In this document: piece after piece, positions 45,751 through 53,715 of the stretch
How the letters are laid out: each line of letters begins with the position of its first letter
How positions within the stretch are numbered: the stretch's first letter is position 1
Assembly (NCBI GenBank): GCA_017441585.1
Contig: JAFRWW010000009.1
Location: forward strand, 192,456-256,455
Length of the DNA: 64,000 bases
Source: Lachnospiraceae bacterium
GTDB lineage: Bacteria > Bacillota > Clostridia > Lachnospirales > Lachnospiraceae
Direction of reading: 5' to 3'
Program-made: the position numbers and the translations under genes
Notes under the pieces: model-generated
Databases searched by the model: none
What the model saw: the letters and a program-made list of their open reading frames with translations, nothing else
What the model was told of the DNA's origin: nothing

Positions 45751-46730
45751 ATCAGTTCATCCTCGCCAAAATCACGTACCGCCTTTGTTCCCAGAACCTC
45801 AAACCATTTCATGGCAGAGACTCCGTTTCCGGGCCGCTTTGTGGTTATATTCTCTTCGGTTAACTCTTCGCCTTTTTTAATGTCACGCTTTGCGACTATG
45901 CTCTTTCGCGCCACGATAATGTTCTTTCTCTCAAGAGGTGAACATACCTTCTGACCATCGCCAAGGGCGACCTCGATATTCCTGATGGCGGATATCATCG
46001 CCTTAAGGCCCTCGGGCTCGATGCTGGCCTTGTGATCCGGTCCGTACATATTCCTATCGAGGGTGAAATGCTTCTCAATAACTGCGGCACCCATTGCAAC
46101 CGCTGCAATGGGAACCTCGATACCAATGCTGTGATCGGACAGACCTACGGGAACCTTAAAGGTATCCGCCAGAGTGTTCATCGCCCGAAGGTTCACATTT
46201 TCCATCAGGGTAGGATAATCCGTATGACACTGAAGCAGGGTAATGTCACCGCTTCCGTTTTCCTTAAGGATCCTCATGGCGGTCTCTATCTCATCCATTT
46301 CCGCCATGCCCGTTGACATCATTATGGACTTGTGAGTCTTGGCGATCTCCAGTAAGTAGGGGAGATTTGTGATCTCTCCGGAAGGGATCTTCCAAAAGGG
46401 AAGCTTTAACGAGTCCAGAAAATGAACGCTGTCAATATCAAAAGCAGTGGAGAGATAAGAAATACCCGCCTTATTGCAATACTCATAAAGCTCATAGTGC
46501 TGATCCAGGGTCAACCTTAATTTCAGCGCCATCTGTAGCTGTGTCTCATCGGCGCCGGTCTCCCTTTTCTGGTACTCAGCCTTCGGAGCATATTTCGAAG
46601 TGGGATTGACCGCCGTCTGAAATTTGACATAATCGGCGCCGGCATTTTTCGCTTCATCGATCAGCTTTTTGGCGAGATCCATATCTCCGTTATGATTTAC
46701 ACCGGCCTCAGCTATAATTACAGTATGCAT
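45738..46730 (-). CDS. neuB: Nonulosonic acid synthase (NeuB/LegI family)
   Basis: A 330-residue enzyme joining PEP to an amino hexose. The TIM barrel (about 1-260) has IIAEAGVNHNGD (about 5-16), GADYVKFQT, SGEITNLPYL, STGMAEMDEI, HC in LLQCHTDYP, and LSDHSIG; the C-terminal SAF antifreeze-like domain (about 270-330) is present. I start at the ATG at 46730 (MHTVII), which is 8 nt after AAAGG; a GTG three codons earlier overlaps the ribosome binding site. It feeds NeuA. Confidence 0.93.
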   Translation of the reverse strand: MHTVIIAEAGVNHNGDMDLAKKLIDEAKNAGADYVKFQTAVNPTSKYAPKAEYQKRETGADETQLQMALKLRLTLDQHYELYEYCNKAGISYLSTAFDIDSVHFLDSLKLPFWKIPSGEITNLPYLLEIAKTHKSIMMSTGMAEMDEIETAMRILKENGSGDITLLQCHTDYPTLMENVNLRAMNTLADTFKVPVGLSDHSIGIEVPIAAVAMGAAVIEKHFTLDRNMYGPDHKASIEPEGLKAMISAIRNIEVALGDGQKVCSPLERKNIIVARKSIVAKRDIKKGEELTEENITTKRPGNGVSAMKWFEVLGTKAVRDFGEDELICLE

Positions 46731-46751
46731 ATCATTCACCTTTCAAAAATC

Positions 46752-47750
46752 TTATTTTCCCCTCAGTTCTGCAAAGCGGTCATACTTCATTTCTTCTTTG
46801 AAATCTTCAAACATTCTGACCACGTCATACTGAGGCTCATAACCCAGCTCATCCTTTGCATTCTGCACATCCATCAGGATGCCGCCGCCTGCTTTTTTGT
46901 CCCAAAGGACCACGATCTCGGACTGCTTATCCGGAGGACAAAATACTTTTCTGATGGCCTCCATCTGCTGCATCTGATTGACAGGCACTCCCGTACCGCA
47001 GTTATAGAGTCCTTTTGTAAGCTCCTGATTCTCTATGGCCAGACAGAACATATACGCCATATCATAAACATATATCATATCCTTTGAATACTCAGGATCC
47101 CCCCAGATATCGAGAGGTTTGCCCTCCATGGCGTTAAAGATCAGCTTATACAGAGGCCTTAAAGTCTTAACACCCTCGGGATAGATATAATGATTGGGGC
47201 TGTAGGAATAGATGGTCGGGAAGCGGAAAATAAAAGTCTTAAGACCATACTCCTGATGATAATGCTCGATCAGCTCACAGGCCGTATTTTTGGAAATAAC
47301 ATACATGGCGTGATCACCCACATAACTGTAGTTCCTCGGCATATCAGGCTTTACGACAGTCCCCGCGGGATACTCCCACATATCATAGCAGCTGGTGGAA
47401 TAAAGAAGCTTTTCCACATTATTTTTCCTGCAGTATTCAAGGACGTTATAAGTACCCATGATAATGGAACTTAAGTACTGTTCGGGATGATAGCCATCCA
47501 TATACGCAGGAATGACGGCAGCCAAATCTATAACCGCATAAACATCCTCAGTGGGAAGCTTTTCAAAATCTTCCATGTTGCCAATGTCCATGGAAATATA
47601 TTCAATGCCCATCTCCTTGAAAACCTCAGCCTTTTCCCTGTGGCCGACTGCGATCAGCTCAAATTCGCCCTTGGCATATCTCTCCTTTGCATACTTCGTA
47701 AAGTACGAACCCACATTACCTGTTGCTCCGAGAATAATGATTTTTTTCAT
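46752..47750 (-). CDS. Extended SDR (nucleotide-sugar epimerase/dehydratase family)
   Basis: A 332-residue SDR with GATGNVG (8-14), IDLAAVIPAYM, and the active-site Ser segment YSTSCYDMW; the usual YxxxK appears as MYVISKNTA. The C-terminal part is a normal substrate domain. It is directly upstream of neuB (21-bp gap), so it probably prepares or modifies the precursor sugar, but the reaction cannot be told. Confidence 0.8.
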   Translation of the reverse strand: MKKIIILGATGNVGSYFTKYAKERYAKGEFELIAVGHREKAEVFKEMGIEYISMDIGNMEDFEKLPTEDVYAVIDLAAVIPAYMDGYHPEQYLSSIIMGTYNVLEYCRKNNVEKLLYSTSCYDMWEYPAGTVVKPDMPRNYSYVGDHAMYVISKNTACELIEHYHQEYGLKTFIFRFPTIYSYSPNHYIYPEGVKTLRPLYKLIFNAMEGKPLDIWGDPEYSKDMIYVYDMAYMFCLAIENQELTKGLYNCGTGVPVNQMQQMEAIRKVFCPPDKQSEIVVLWDKKAGGGILMDVQNAKDELGYEPQYDVVRMFEDFKEEMKYDRFAELRGK

Positions 47751-47773
47751 GTCTTTCCTCCATATTAAAACTT

Positions 47774-47841
47774 TCCGTCATGTATTGAATAAGTCGTCGT
47801 GTATTAAAAAAGTCGCCATGTATTAAATAAGTCGCAATATG
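47774..47841. repeat. 19-bp tandem repeat, about 3.5 copies
   Basis: Units at 47774-47792, 47793-47811 (GTCGTCGTGTATTAAAAAA), 47812-47830 (GTCGCCATGTATTAAATAA) and a partial unit to 47841. They fill the gap between the FemAB-like gene and the SDR. Each minus-strand unit has TTAATACA followed by a GAC, with no clear ribosome binding or terminator role. Confidence 0.85.
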
Positions 47842-47842
47842 T

Positions 47843-48895
47843 TTACGCGCGATACTGGATCATCCGACCATTATCCTCATCAAAGTTCGGATCATCCTTT
47901 TTCCTGATCTTTAAAAGCATGTCATATGCATTCTTATCAAAAACAGTCCTTCCGATCACAAAGGGTAATCTGCCGTTTTTATTGAACTGCTTTTTAAATC
48001 CAAACAGATTATCATCCTGTGTGATTCCACCGCCAAGATGAAACTTTTTTATCCCCTTCTCACTTGCCCTGCAGGCGGTTTCATATAACAACAAATTACT
48101 GGGAGCAAATTTGCGATACTCGGTATGTGTTCCTGCCAGATGATAATGGGCAAACTTATCATTGTAATACACGATGGCGGCTGCGATGGGCTTATCCTCC
48201 ATCATGGCATAAAATATACAGGCATTTTCAGAAAGGGATCCCTGCGCCTTAAAATAAGCCTCATCAAAAAAATAATAATCATCCGCCTGATCTTTTTCCA
48301 TGGTCTCCACATATATGGGAATAAAATCCTGATACTCAGTTATATTCTTTCGTACTATGGTAACGCCGTTCTTTACGGCTTTCCTGACCATGTTACGATT
48401 CTTACTGTCCATGTTTGTCATGATGAGATCCGGTGAGGAGGTATCCATGTAAATAGTGTCATGAAGATATCTTTCTTCAAAAACCAAAGGGGCAGCTTCA
48501 TGATTCAACAATAATGGGTGAAAGCGCACAAACTGGGAAACTATGCCTTTTTGCACGGCATATTCCTGCATCTCCTCCATAAATTTTCTTTGCGATTTTT
48601 CCGTGATAGGCGCATCGCAGAGGGGGCCCCCGTATCCATAGGGAGTCTCACAGTCAAAATACTTATTCTCTTCGATCTTGCCTTTAAACTTCGCAGCAGC
48701 GGCGATGTCCGTCATCATCAGCACATAGCAAAAACGTGACTCATCATCCCTATAGTCTATCAAAAACGGATGACCGTCTCCGTGAAGCTGAAAAGAAGCC
48801 GCATATTCCTGTAAGTAATAGATGTCCCAGTTATTAAAAGACCTGACTGTTTCATTCCAGGTATTTTTTTCCTCAATATCAATTATATTTAAAAT
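47843..48895 (-). CDS. FemAB/GNAT-like acyl- or aminoacyltransferase, probable AUU start
   Basis: A GNAT/FemAB-type protein. The C-terminal half has DKPIAAAIVYYNDKFAHYHL and APSNLLLYETACRASEKGIK and then HLGGGITQDDNLFGFKKQF, a FemAB-like end. A conventional start gives 306 residues from a TTG at 48763, but the frame stays open and coding-like upstream (WDIYYLQEYAASFQLHGDG, a segment usual near the N terminus of this family). In that frame no ATG, GTG or TTG occurs before the stop; an ATT at 48895 lies 6 nt after GGAGGTGA, giving 350 residues. Likely role: acylation of an amino sugar in the glycan. Confidence 0.72.
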   Translation of the reverse strand: MLNIIDIEEKNTWNETVRSFNNWDIYYLQEYAASFQLHGDGHPFLIDYRDDESRFCYVLMMTDIAAAAKFKGKIEENKYFDCETPYGYGGPLCDAPITEKSQRKFMEEMQEYAVQKGIVSQFVRFHPLLLNHEAAPLVFEERYLHDTIYMDTSSPDLIMTNMDSKNRNMVRKAVKNGVTIVRKNITEYQDFIPIYVETMEKDQADDYYFFDEAYFKAQGSLSENACIFYAMMEDKPIAAAIVYYNDKFAHYHLAGTHTEYRKFAPSNLLLYETACRASEKGIKKFHLGGGITQDDNLFGFKKQFNKNGRLPFVIGRTVFDKNAYDMLLKIRKKDDPNFDEDNGRMIQYRA

Positions 48896-49956
48896 GACAG
48901 GTCACCTCCAAAACGTTTTAAAACATCGATCATGTATTCAATATGGGAAGTATCGTATCGCTGATCGATGGGCAACGAGATCAGTTCCTTGCTGTTTCTG
49001 ACGGCGAAAGGACGCTCATCAGGGCAAAAGCCGTCAAATGGCCAATGAACCGCACAATATATACGGTTATCCATAAGATACTTTCTCAAAGAATCTCTTT
49101 CATGCACTCTGATGGGAAAGACAAGGGGAGTGTCATCGGGGCCTGACACTATGGCAGGTCTGACTCCCATTTCCGACAGCTTATCTTCAAGCAGCTTATA
49201 ATTGCGCCGGCGGATCGTCCTTAACCCACTTACGCTGACACAGGTCGCAATAAATTTTGACAGATCGGAGATCATAAAAATCTCCTCCTGCCGATCAAGC
49301 GCGCTTTCACTTTCCTCAAATATTGCCCTGTACTCACTGTTACAGTCAAGGCGTTCCTTAAGGAAGAGATCCTTAAGTATCATCCCATAGGTTCGAAGAT
49401 TATTATCACTCTTTGGATGATCGGTCACTTTAAGCCCCAGCTTATCATCATTATAATAAAGGACTCCGCCGCCTGCGATGGGCATCCACTTTCGGATACT
49501 GCATAACATATAATCCCCGATGGTTTTCTTTGCCGTGAAGATGCTGTGCGTGGTATCCTCGATTATGAAGGTCCCGGTTTTGTCAGCCAATTCCCTGATC
49601 CCATCCAGAACATCCTGAGGCTGCAGAGCCCCAAAATAATGCATCAGGAATAGAATGCAGGGTTCACTTCCCATCTTTGTACTCAGATCGTCAACATCTA
49701 CCGAAAAATCCTCTTTTAAAGCATAAAACACAATCTGCTCTTTATCAAAACAATCCGTCACGGATTCGCAGATGAACTCGGGCATCAGTATCTTCATTTT
49801 ATGATCTATATGACGCGATAAACATCTGATGGCATTGCGTCCACTGTCAAAACAATGAAGGAATCTGTATTCTGAAAGGTAGCTAAAGATATTATCTTCA
49901 ACGATATTCAATTCGGACAATGACAAATTATATTCGCTGCCAAGCTCCATCATCAT
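48889..49956 (-). CDS. DegT/DnrJ-like PLP-dependent enzyme
   Basis: A 355-residue fold-type I PLP protein. It has FDSGRNAIRCL (cofactor phosphate region), ILFLMHYFGALQP, IEDTTHSIF, and a Lys in CSIRKWMPIAGGGVLYY that matches the Schiff-base Lys of the family. The IRKWMP context differs from ordinary sugar aminotransferases. It could be an aminotransferase or a related PLP enzyme for an amino sugar. It is the first gene of its unit and its last codons contain the ribosome binding site of the FemAB-like gene. Confidence 0.75.
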   Translation of the reverse strand: MMMELGSEYNLSLSELNIVEDNIFSYLSEYRFLHCFDSGRNAIRCLSRHIDHKMKILMPEFICESVTDCFDKEQIVFYALKEDFSVDVDDLSTKMGSEPCILFLMHYFGALQPQDVLDGIRELADKTGTFIIEDTTHSIFTAKKTIGDYMLCSIRKWMPIAGGGVLYYNDDKLGLKVTDHPKSDNNLRTYGMILKDLFLKERLDCNSEYRAIFEESESALDRQEEIFMISDLSKFIATCVSVSGLRTIRRRNYKLLEDKLSEMGVRPAIVSGPDDTPLVFPIRVHERDSLRKYLMDNRIYCAVHWPFDGFCPDERPFAVRNSKELISLPIDQRYDTSHIEYMIDVLKRFGGDLSF

Positions 49957-49976
49957 GCTCCATACGGTTTACTCTC

Positions 49977-49982
49977 ATTATA
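49977..49982 (-). promoter_or_regulatory. Possible -10 box of the nonulosonate unit
   Basis: TATAAT on the minus strand 21 bp before the DegT-like ATG. The matching -35 (TGTGTT at a 17-bp spacer) is poor, so an activator may be needed, or the box may be chance. Confidence 0.4.
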
Positions 49983-50045
49983 ACTAACCTTACTATCATA
50001 ACACATATCGCGGCAAACCGATAGCATTTCCTTATTTCCCGCTGT

Positions 50046-50099
50046 TCACATTCTTGCGATCTGATCCAATTCCACTATTCTCTTTTCATTATCATCCAT
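50046..50099 (-). CDS. Possible 17-codon leader ORF
   Basis: ATG with AGGGGTG about 5 nt upstream, coding for 17 residues (MDDNEKRIVELDQIARM) and a TGA. The peptide looks coding-like (charged, helical) rather than random. It sits in the 254-bp gap before the DegT-like gene and could be a leader peptide or the remains of a lost gene. Confidence 0.35.
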   Translation of the reverse strand: MDDNEKRIVELDQIARM

Positions 50100-50127
50100 A
50101 CTACACCCCTATTAAAACATATAAAAT

Positions 50128-50174
50128 AATACCCCCTGATCCCCATATTCATCAAGGGGAAATTAGGGGGTATT
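50128..50174. terminator. Long hairpin, terminator of the UDP-galacturonate unit
   Basis: Outer arms AATACCCCCT (50128-50137) and AGGGGGTATT (50165-50174) pair perfectly, with an inner TCCCC/GGGGA stem. On the minus strand it is followed by ATTTTAT. It lies 37 bp after the small 75-residue gene and should end or attenuate that transcript. It could also be a LoaP-controlled terminator. Confidence 0.75.
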
Positions 50175-50210
50175 AAACAAACTATTTAGGGCCCGGGGGC
50201 TTTTTCTTTC

Positions 50211-50438
50211 TTATGAAATATCGAGCCAGATATCATCGATCCCGTCCGCACTCAATTCACTTATAAGGCAGGCACCATGATTGAATTCCGTGAAATCGTC
50301 ATAATTTATAACTCTCTGGGTTGCTGTGCCATTGAAGGTTGCCTCTTCGGCATCTTCCAGGGAATATTCAATTTTTCTTCTATCAAGTTCCGGAAGAAGT
50401 CTTTTTACCATTCTTTCCGTGATCAATACATGATACAT
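50211..50438 (-). CDS. Small hypothetical protein
   Basis: A 75-residue acidic soluble protein with no membrane segment or signal peptide. AAGGAG lies about 9 nt before the ATG, so it is probably a real gene. I recognise no family. It follows the nucleotidyltransferase gene after 23 bp and ends just before the long hairpin, being the last gene of its unit. Confidence 0.65.
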   Translation of the reverse strand: MYHVLITERMVKRLLPELDRRKIEYSLEDAEEATFNGTATQRVINYDDFTEFNHGACLISELSADGIDDIWLDIS

Positions 50439-50461
50439 GCTTTTTTCTCCTTCATAAAAGC

Positions 50462-51175
50462 CTATTCAAACACCCTCTTCACGCTCTCATAGGACTCCAC
50501 GTCCCCGATGTCATACCTCTTTCCATCCATCTTCCAGGCATGCATCGTGGTTTTCTTACTAAGCCATGCGGCAAATGACCCCGGAGCATCATATCCACAC
50601 CCATCATCCAGGGCTTCCTGTATCCTCTTTATATCCTCTGCCCTGTAAATATAAAAGGGCGGTACTGCCAGCTTTCCCTTGGGCACCTCGGGCTTTTCCT
50701 CGTATGAGGTGATGACCCCTGCATCATCCACTGTGATCACCGCGGTTTTTTGAAGGGCTGCTAACCGCTCCTCGTCATGGCACATGACGCAGCTCATCCC
50801 CACGCTCTTTTGATACTTCGTAAAGCCTGTGAGGCTAAAGTCCAGCATGTTATCCCCGGCCATCACCAGCATGTCAACCTCAATCCCTTTAGCTGCCAGC
50901 TGTATGTCCCTGACTGCGCCAAGTCTCGTCTCATTGGTACTCGTCCCGTCATCTATGATGCGTATATTTTCGGGCCTTTTGGCACTCCATTCCTTAAAGA
51001 TATCCGCAAACTTATGATTGGTCACCACGATGAACTCATCTATCTCACTGCTGATGTCCTCTATCAGCCAGTCAAGGATGGGCTTCCCCCCCACATCCAG
51101 AAGGGGCTTGGGGAAATTCTCTGTTAATGGATATAATCTGGTGGCATAGCCCGCTGCCAATATTATTGCTTTCAT
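50462..51175 (-). CDS. Sugar-1-phosphate nucleotidyltransferase
   Basis: A 237-residue NTP transferase with AIILAAGYATRLYPLTENFP (3-22) and PKPLLDVGGKPILDW, the Mg-binding Asp in VMAGDNML, EEKPEVPKG and WMxDG-like end KRYDIGDVESY. It overlaps the kinase gene by 4 bp (ATGA). Next to a galacturonokinase-like enzyme it probably turns galacturonate-1-phosphate into UDP-GalA; the family alone does not prove the sugar. Confidence 0.8.
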   Translation of the reverse strand: MKAIILAAGYATRLYPLTENFPKPLLDVGGKPILDWLIEDISSEIDEFIVVTNHKFADIFKEWSAKRPENIRIIDDGTSTNETRLGAVRDIQLAAKGIEVDMLVMAGDNMLDFSLTGFTKYQKSVGMSCVMCHDEERLAALQKTAVITVDDAGVITSYEEKPEVPKGKLAVPPFYIYRAEDIKRIQEALDDGCGYDAPGSFAAWLSKKTTMHAWKMDGKRYDIGDVESYESVKRVFE

Positions 51176-52350
51176 AAACTCACTCCGTCTGCCGTATCAC
51201 ATAATGTGGCCATATATTTACCCTCTAAGTCAGGGTAAGCCTTCAGATACTCTCTGCTCACTTTATCTATCACTTCATCCGCCTTAGCGGGATCCACCAG
51301 GGCCATGCAGCAGCCCTTAAAGCCGGCTCCCGAAAAGCGCCCGCCGTAGATGCCCTCAGTCCCGGACATGATCTCATACAATGTGATGAGCTCATCGCAG
51401 CCGCATTCATAATTATCTATGGAACTTCTGCCGCTTTCAAATACCAGGCTCCCGTATGCATCTATGTCGCCCTTCTTCCAGGCCTCCACTCCCTTTTGTA
51501 CCCTGTCATACTCTGAGAAATAGTGTGTGGCCCTCTTTAAAAATGGAAAGGGCAGACGATCCTTATACTCTTTAAACACCTCTATGGGCACGCTTCGAAG
51601 CACGGTATTTTTAAACTTTTCATAAGGAAGTCCCGCAAAGGCCAGCAGGTTATAGGCTGCAGCCTTGCACTCATCCTGGCGCAGGTTATAGGCACTGTTT
51701 GCCAGTGACCTCTCCAGGCCTGAGAAAAATACGATGAACTTAAAGTCCTTCATCCCCTCGCTCTTAGGGATCAGGGAAAAGCTGTCATCCAGACAGTCAA
51801 GGTAGAGAAGGTGATCCTTACGGCAGAGCACTTCACAGCTCTGGTCCAGCTTGCCACAGTTTACTCCCACATATTCATTCTCTGCCTTTTTAGCCAGTCT
51901 GATGGTCTCCCAGGGGTCCAGGGTTATCTTATTTACTTTGGCCAGAGCTGATAAAAAGGCTATGATCACGGCTGCCGAGGAACTTAAGCCTCCTATGGGA
52001 AGGCTTCCTTCTATGACAGCACTGATGCCGTTTCGAAGGCGGTATTCCTCCCCCAGCATCTTGGCTGCGGCGCGGCAGTGATCCGCCCAGTCTCCCACCT
52101 TTTCCTCAGGCAGGTCCCTGACATGGAACTGGGCGCGCTTAGGGAAGTTAAGGCTCCTGAGCTCGCAGATTCCCGACTCCTTATCTCCGTAGGCGATATG
52201 TATGCCCTTATCTATGGCAAAGCCGTTTATGGAGCCGTTCTGATGGTCGATATGCGCACCTAAGGGCGCTATCCTGTAGGGGCAGAAAGCCACAGCCTCA
52301 GGGTCTCTTCCATATATCTCGGCGTATCTTTCTTCACATCGCATACTCAT
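51172..52350 (-). CDS. Galacturonokinase-like GHMP kinase
   Basis: A 392-residue GHMP sugar kinase. The N-terminal galactokinase signature reads PYRIAPLGAHIDHQNG (24-39) where true galactokinases have GEHTDY; GAHIDHQ is, to my memory, the form in plant galacturonokinase. The ATP loop PIGGLSSSAA (118-127) and the C-terminal GGRFSGAGFKGCCMAL are intact. It likely makes galacturonate-1-phosphate. It overlaps the genes on both sides by 4 bp, tying it to the nucleotidyltransferase and the UDP-uronate epimerase. Confidence 0.75.
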   Translation of the reverse strand: MSMRCEERYAEIYGRDPEAVAFCPYRIAPLGAHIDHQNGSINGFAIDKGIHIAYGDKESGICELRSLNFPKRAQFHVRDLPEEKVGDWADHCRAAAKMLGEEYRLRNGISAVIEGSLPIGGLSSSAAVIIAFLSALAKVNKITLDPWETIRLAKKAENEYVGVNCGKLDQSCEVLCRKDHLLYLDCLDDSFSLIPKSEGMKDFKFIVFFSGLERSLANSAYNLRQDECKAAAYNLLAFAGLPYEKFKNTVLRSVPIEVFKEYKDRLPFPFLKRATHYFSEYDRVQKGVEAWKKGDIDAYGSLVFESGRSSIDNYECGCDELITLYEIMSGTEGIYGGRFSGAGFKGCCMALVDPAKADEVIDKVSREYLKAYPDLEGKYMATLCDTADGVSL

Positions 52351-53435
52351 CGGCAGTAGTACTCCTTATACCATTCACAAAAGCTGCGAAGGCCCGTTCT
52401 GATATCGATAGTGGGTCTGAAGCCGTAATCCTCTTCCAGCGCCTTACTGTCGGCGTAAGTTACGGGTACGTCTCCGGGCTGCATGCCTACCAGCTGCCTG
52501 TGAGCTTCAAAATCATAATCATCGGGGAGCACTCCCGCTCTCACCAGTTCTTCCTGAAGAGTCCCCACATAGTCAAGGAGGTTCTCGGGAGTGCCGCCGC
52601 CTATGTTATATACCGCATAGGGCGGTATGGGAAGTCCGTCCTCTCCTGTGGCTCTTTCAGGCGCCCCTTTCATGACCCTGTATACGCCTTCCACTATGTC
52701 ATCTATATAGGTAAAGTCGCGCTTCATATCACCGTAGTTAAATATCTTTATCACCCCGTCCTTTGCCAGGTTATTGGTGGCGGAGAAATAGAACATATCG
52801 GGGCGTCCCGCAGGGCCGTACACGGTGAAGAACCTAAGGCCCGTGGAGGGTATGTTATAAAGCTTGCTGTAGCTGTGGGCAAAAAGCTCATTTGACTTCT
52901 TCGTGGCGGCATAGAGGGATACGGGATTATCCACCTTATCATCCACGGAAAAAGGCACCTTTTTATTGCCGCCATAGACGCTGCTGGAGCTGGCGTACAC
53001 CAGATGCTCCACCCCTGTGGCACCGTTATCATAGCTGTGCCTGCAGGCTTCCAGTATGTTGAAAAAGCCCACTATATTGCTGTCCACATAGGCTTCGGGG
53101 TGCTCGATACTGTACCTCACTCCGGCCTGTGCCGCCAGGTTCACCACCACGGCGGGCTTGTACTTTTCAAAGACTTCATCCACCAGGCTCTTATCCGCGA
53201 GGGATCCTTTAATGAATACATGCTCTACAGGGCAGTCCTTAGCCGCCTCTTCGATGAGCCCTAATCTGTATTCCTTGAGCTTAGGGTCATAATAGTCATT
53301 CATGTTGTCAAAGGAAATGACGGTTCCCGAAGTCATTTCCTTAAATAATCTCATCACCAGGTTGGCGCCGATGAAACCGGGACTGCCGGTGACCAGAATG
53401 ATTTTTTTGTTTAATTCTACTTTTGCTTTACTCAT
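52347..53435 (-). CDS. UDP-glucuronate 4-epimerase (GalE-type SDR)
   Basis: A 362-residue SDR with TGSPGFIGANL (16-26), SFDNMNDYYDPKLKEYR, the typical UDP-GlcA epimerase loop, NLAAQAGVRYSIEHP, SSSSVYG, YxxxK in SLYAATKKSNE and FFTVYGPAGRPDMF. It should interconvert UDP-GlcA and UDP-GalA. AAAAGG is 6 nt before the ATG at 53435; the frame runs 28 codons further into the leader. It is the first gene after the LoaP promoter. Confidence 0.88.
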   Translation of the reverse strand: MSKAKVELNKKIILVTGSPGFIGANLVMRLFKEMTSGTVISFDNMNDYYDPKLKEYRLGLIEEAAKDCPVEHVFIKGSLADKSLVDEVFEKYKPAVVVNLAAQAGVRYSIEHPEAYVDSNIVGFFNILEACRHSYDNGATGVEHLVYASSSSVYGGNKKVPFSVDDKVDNPVSLYAATKKSNELFAHSYSKLYNIPSTGLRFFTVYGPAGRPDMFYFSATNNLAKDGVIKIFNYGDMKRDFTYIDDIVEGVYRVMKGAPERATGEDGLPIPPYAVYNIGGGTPENLLDYVGTLQEELVRAGVLPDDYDFEAHRQLVGMQPGDVPVTYADSKALEEDYGFRPTIDIRTGLRSFCEWYKEYYCR

Positions 53436-53627
53436 ATTACCTTTTCCTTTGTTTGTGTCTCCTTTATCAGCTTTTAGAAGCATAAATAAAAAGGCATAGC
53501 TTCGCACTACACGGGGCATCTCTTATCCCATGCTGTGTCTTAGCTATGTCCGAATCCGGATGGAAAAAAACGTATTAACCGACTGTTTCCTCCTCATTTT
53601 CTCAATCCCCTCTATCTGAGAATAATC
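53436..53627 (-). promoter_or_regulatory. Leader of about 190 nt, candidate LoaP target
   Basis: Transcribed leader between the predicted start near 53627 and the epimerase ATG. It contains short inverted repeats, such as ACAC/GTGT with GGG/CCC around 53500-53540, and GAAGC/GCTTC around 53470-53500 with a T-rich loop. None is a textbook terminator. LoaP acts on leader hairpins of long operons, so this is where to look. Confidence 0.45.
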
Positions 53628-53633
53628 AGAATT

Positions 53634-53662
53634 AGTATATATTTTTTAGTCAATACTGTCAA
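53634..53662 (-). promoter_or_regulatory. Strong SigA promoter of the glycan locus
   Basis: On the minus strand TTGACA (53662-53657), a perfect -35, and TATACT (53639-53634) are 17 bp apart. It lies just after loaP and drives the UDP-galacturonate unit and perhaps much of the locus. Confidence 0.88.
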
Positions 53663-53715
53663 GAAACGTGTGTATGATTTGTGAGTTTTAGATGAAATTC
53701 GGCAAATCTGCCATA

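Noticed and set aside
52347..53519. Longer start for the UDP-glucuronate epimerase
   Set aside because: The extra 28 codons lie in the leader and lack a ribosome binding site; the ATG at 53435 follows AAAAGG and begins the usual family N terminus.
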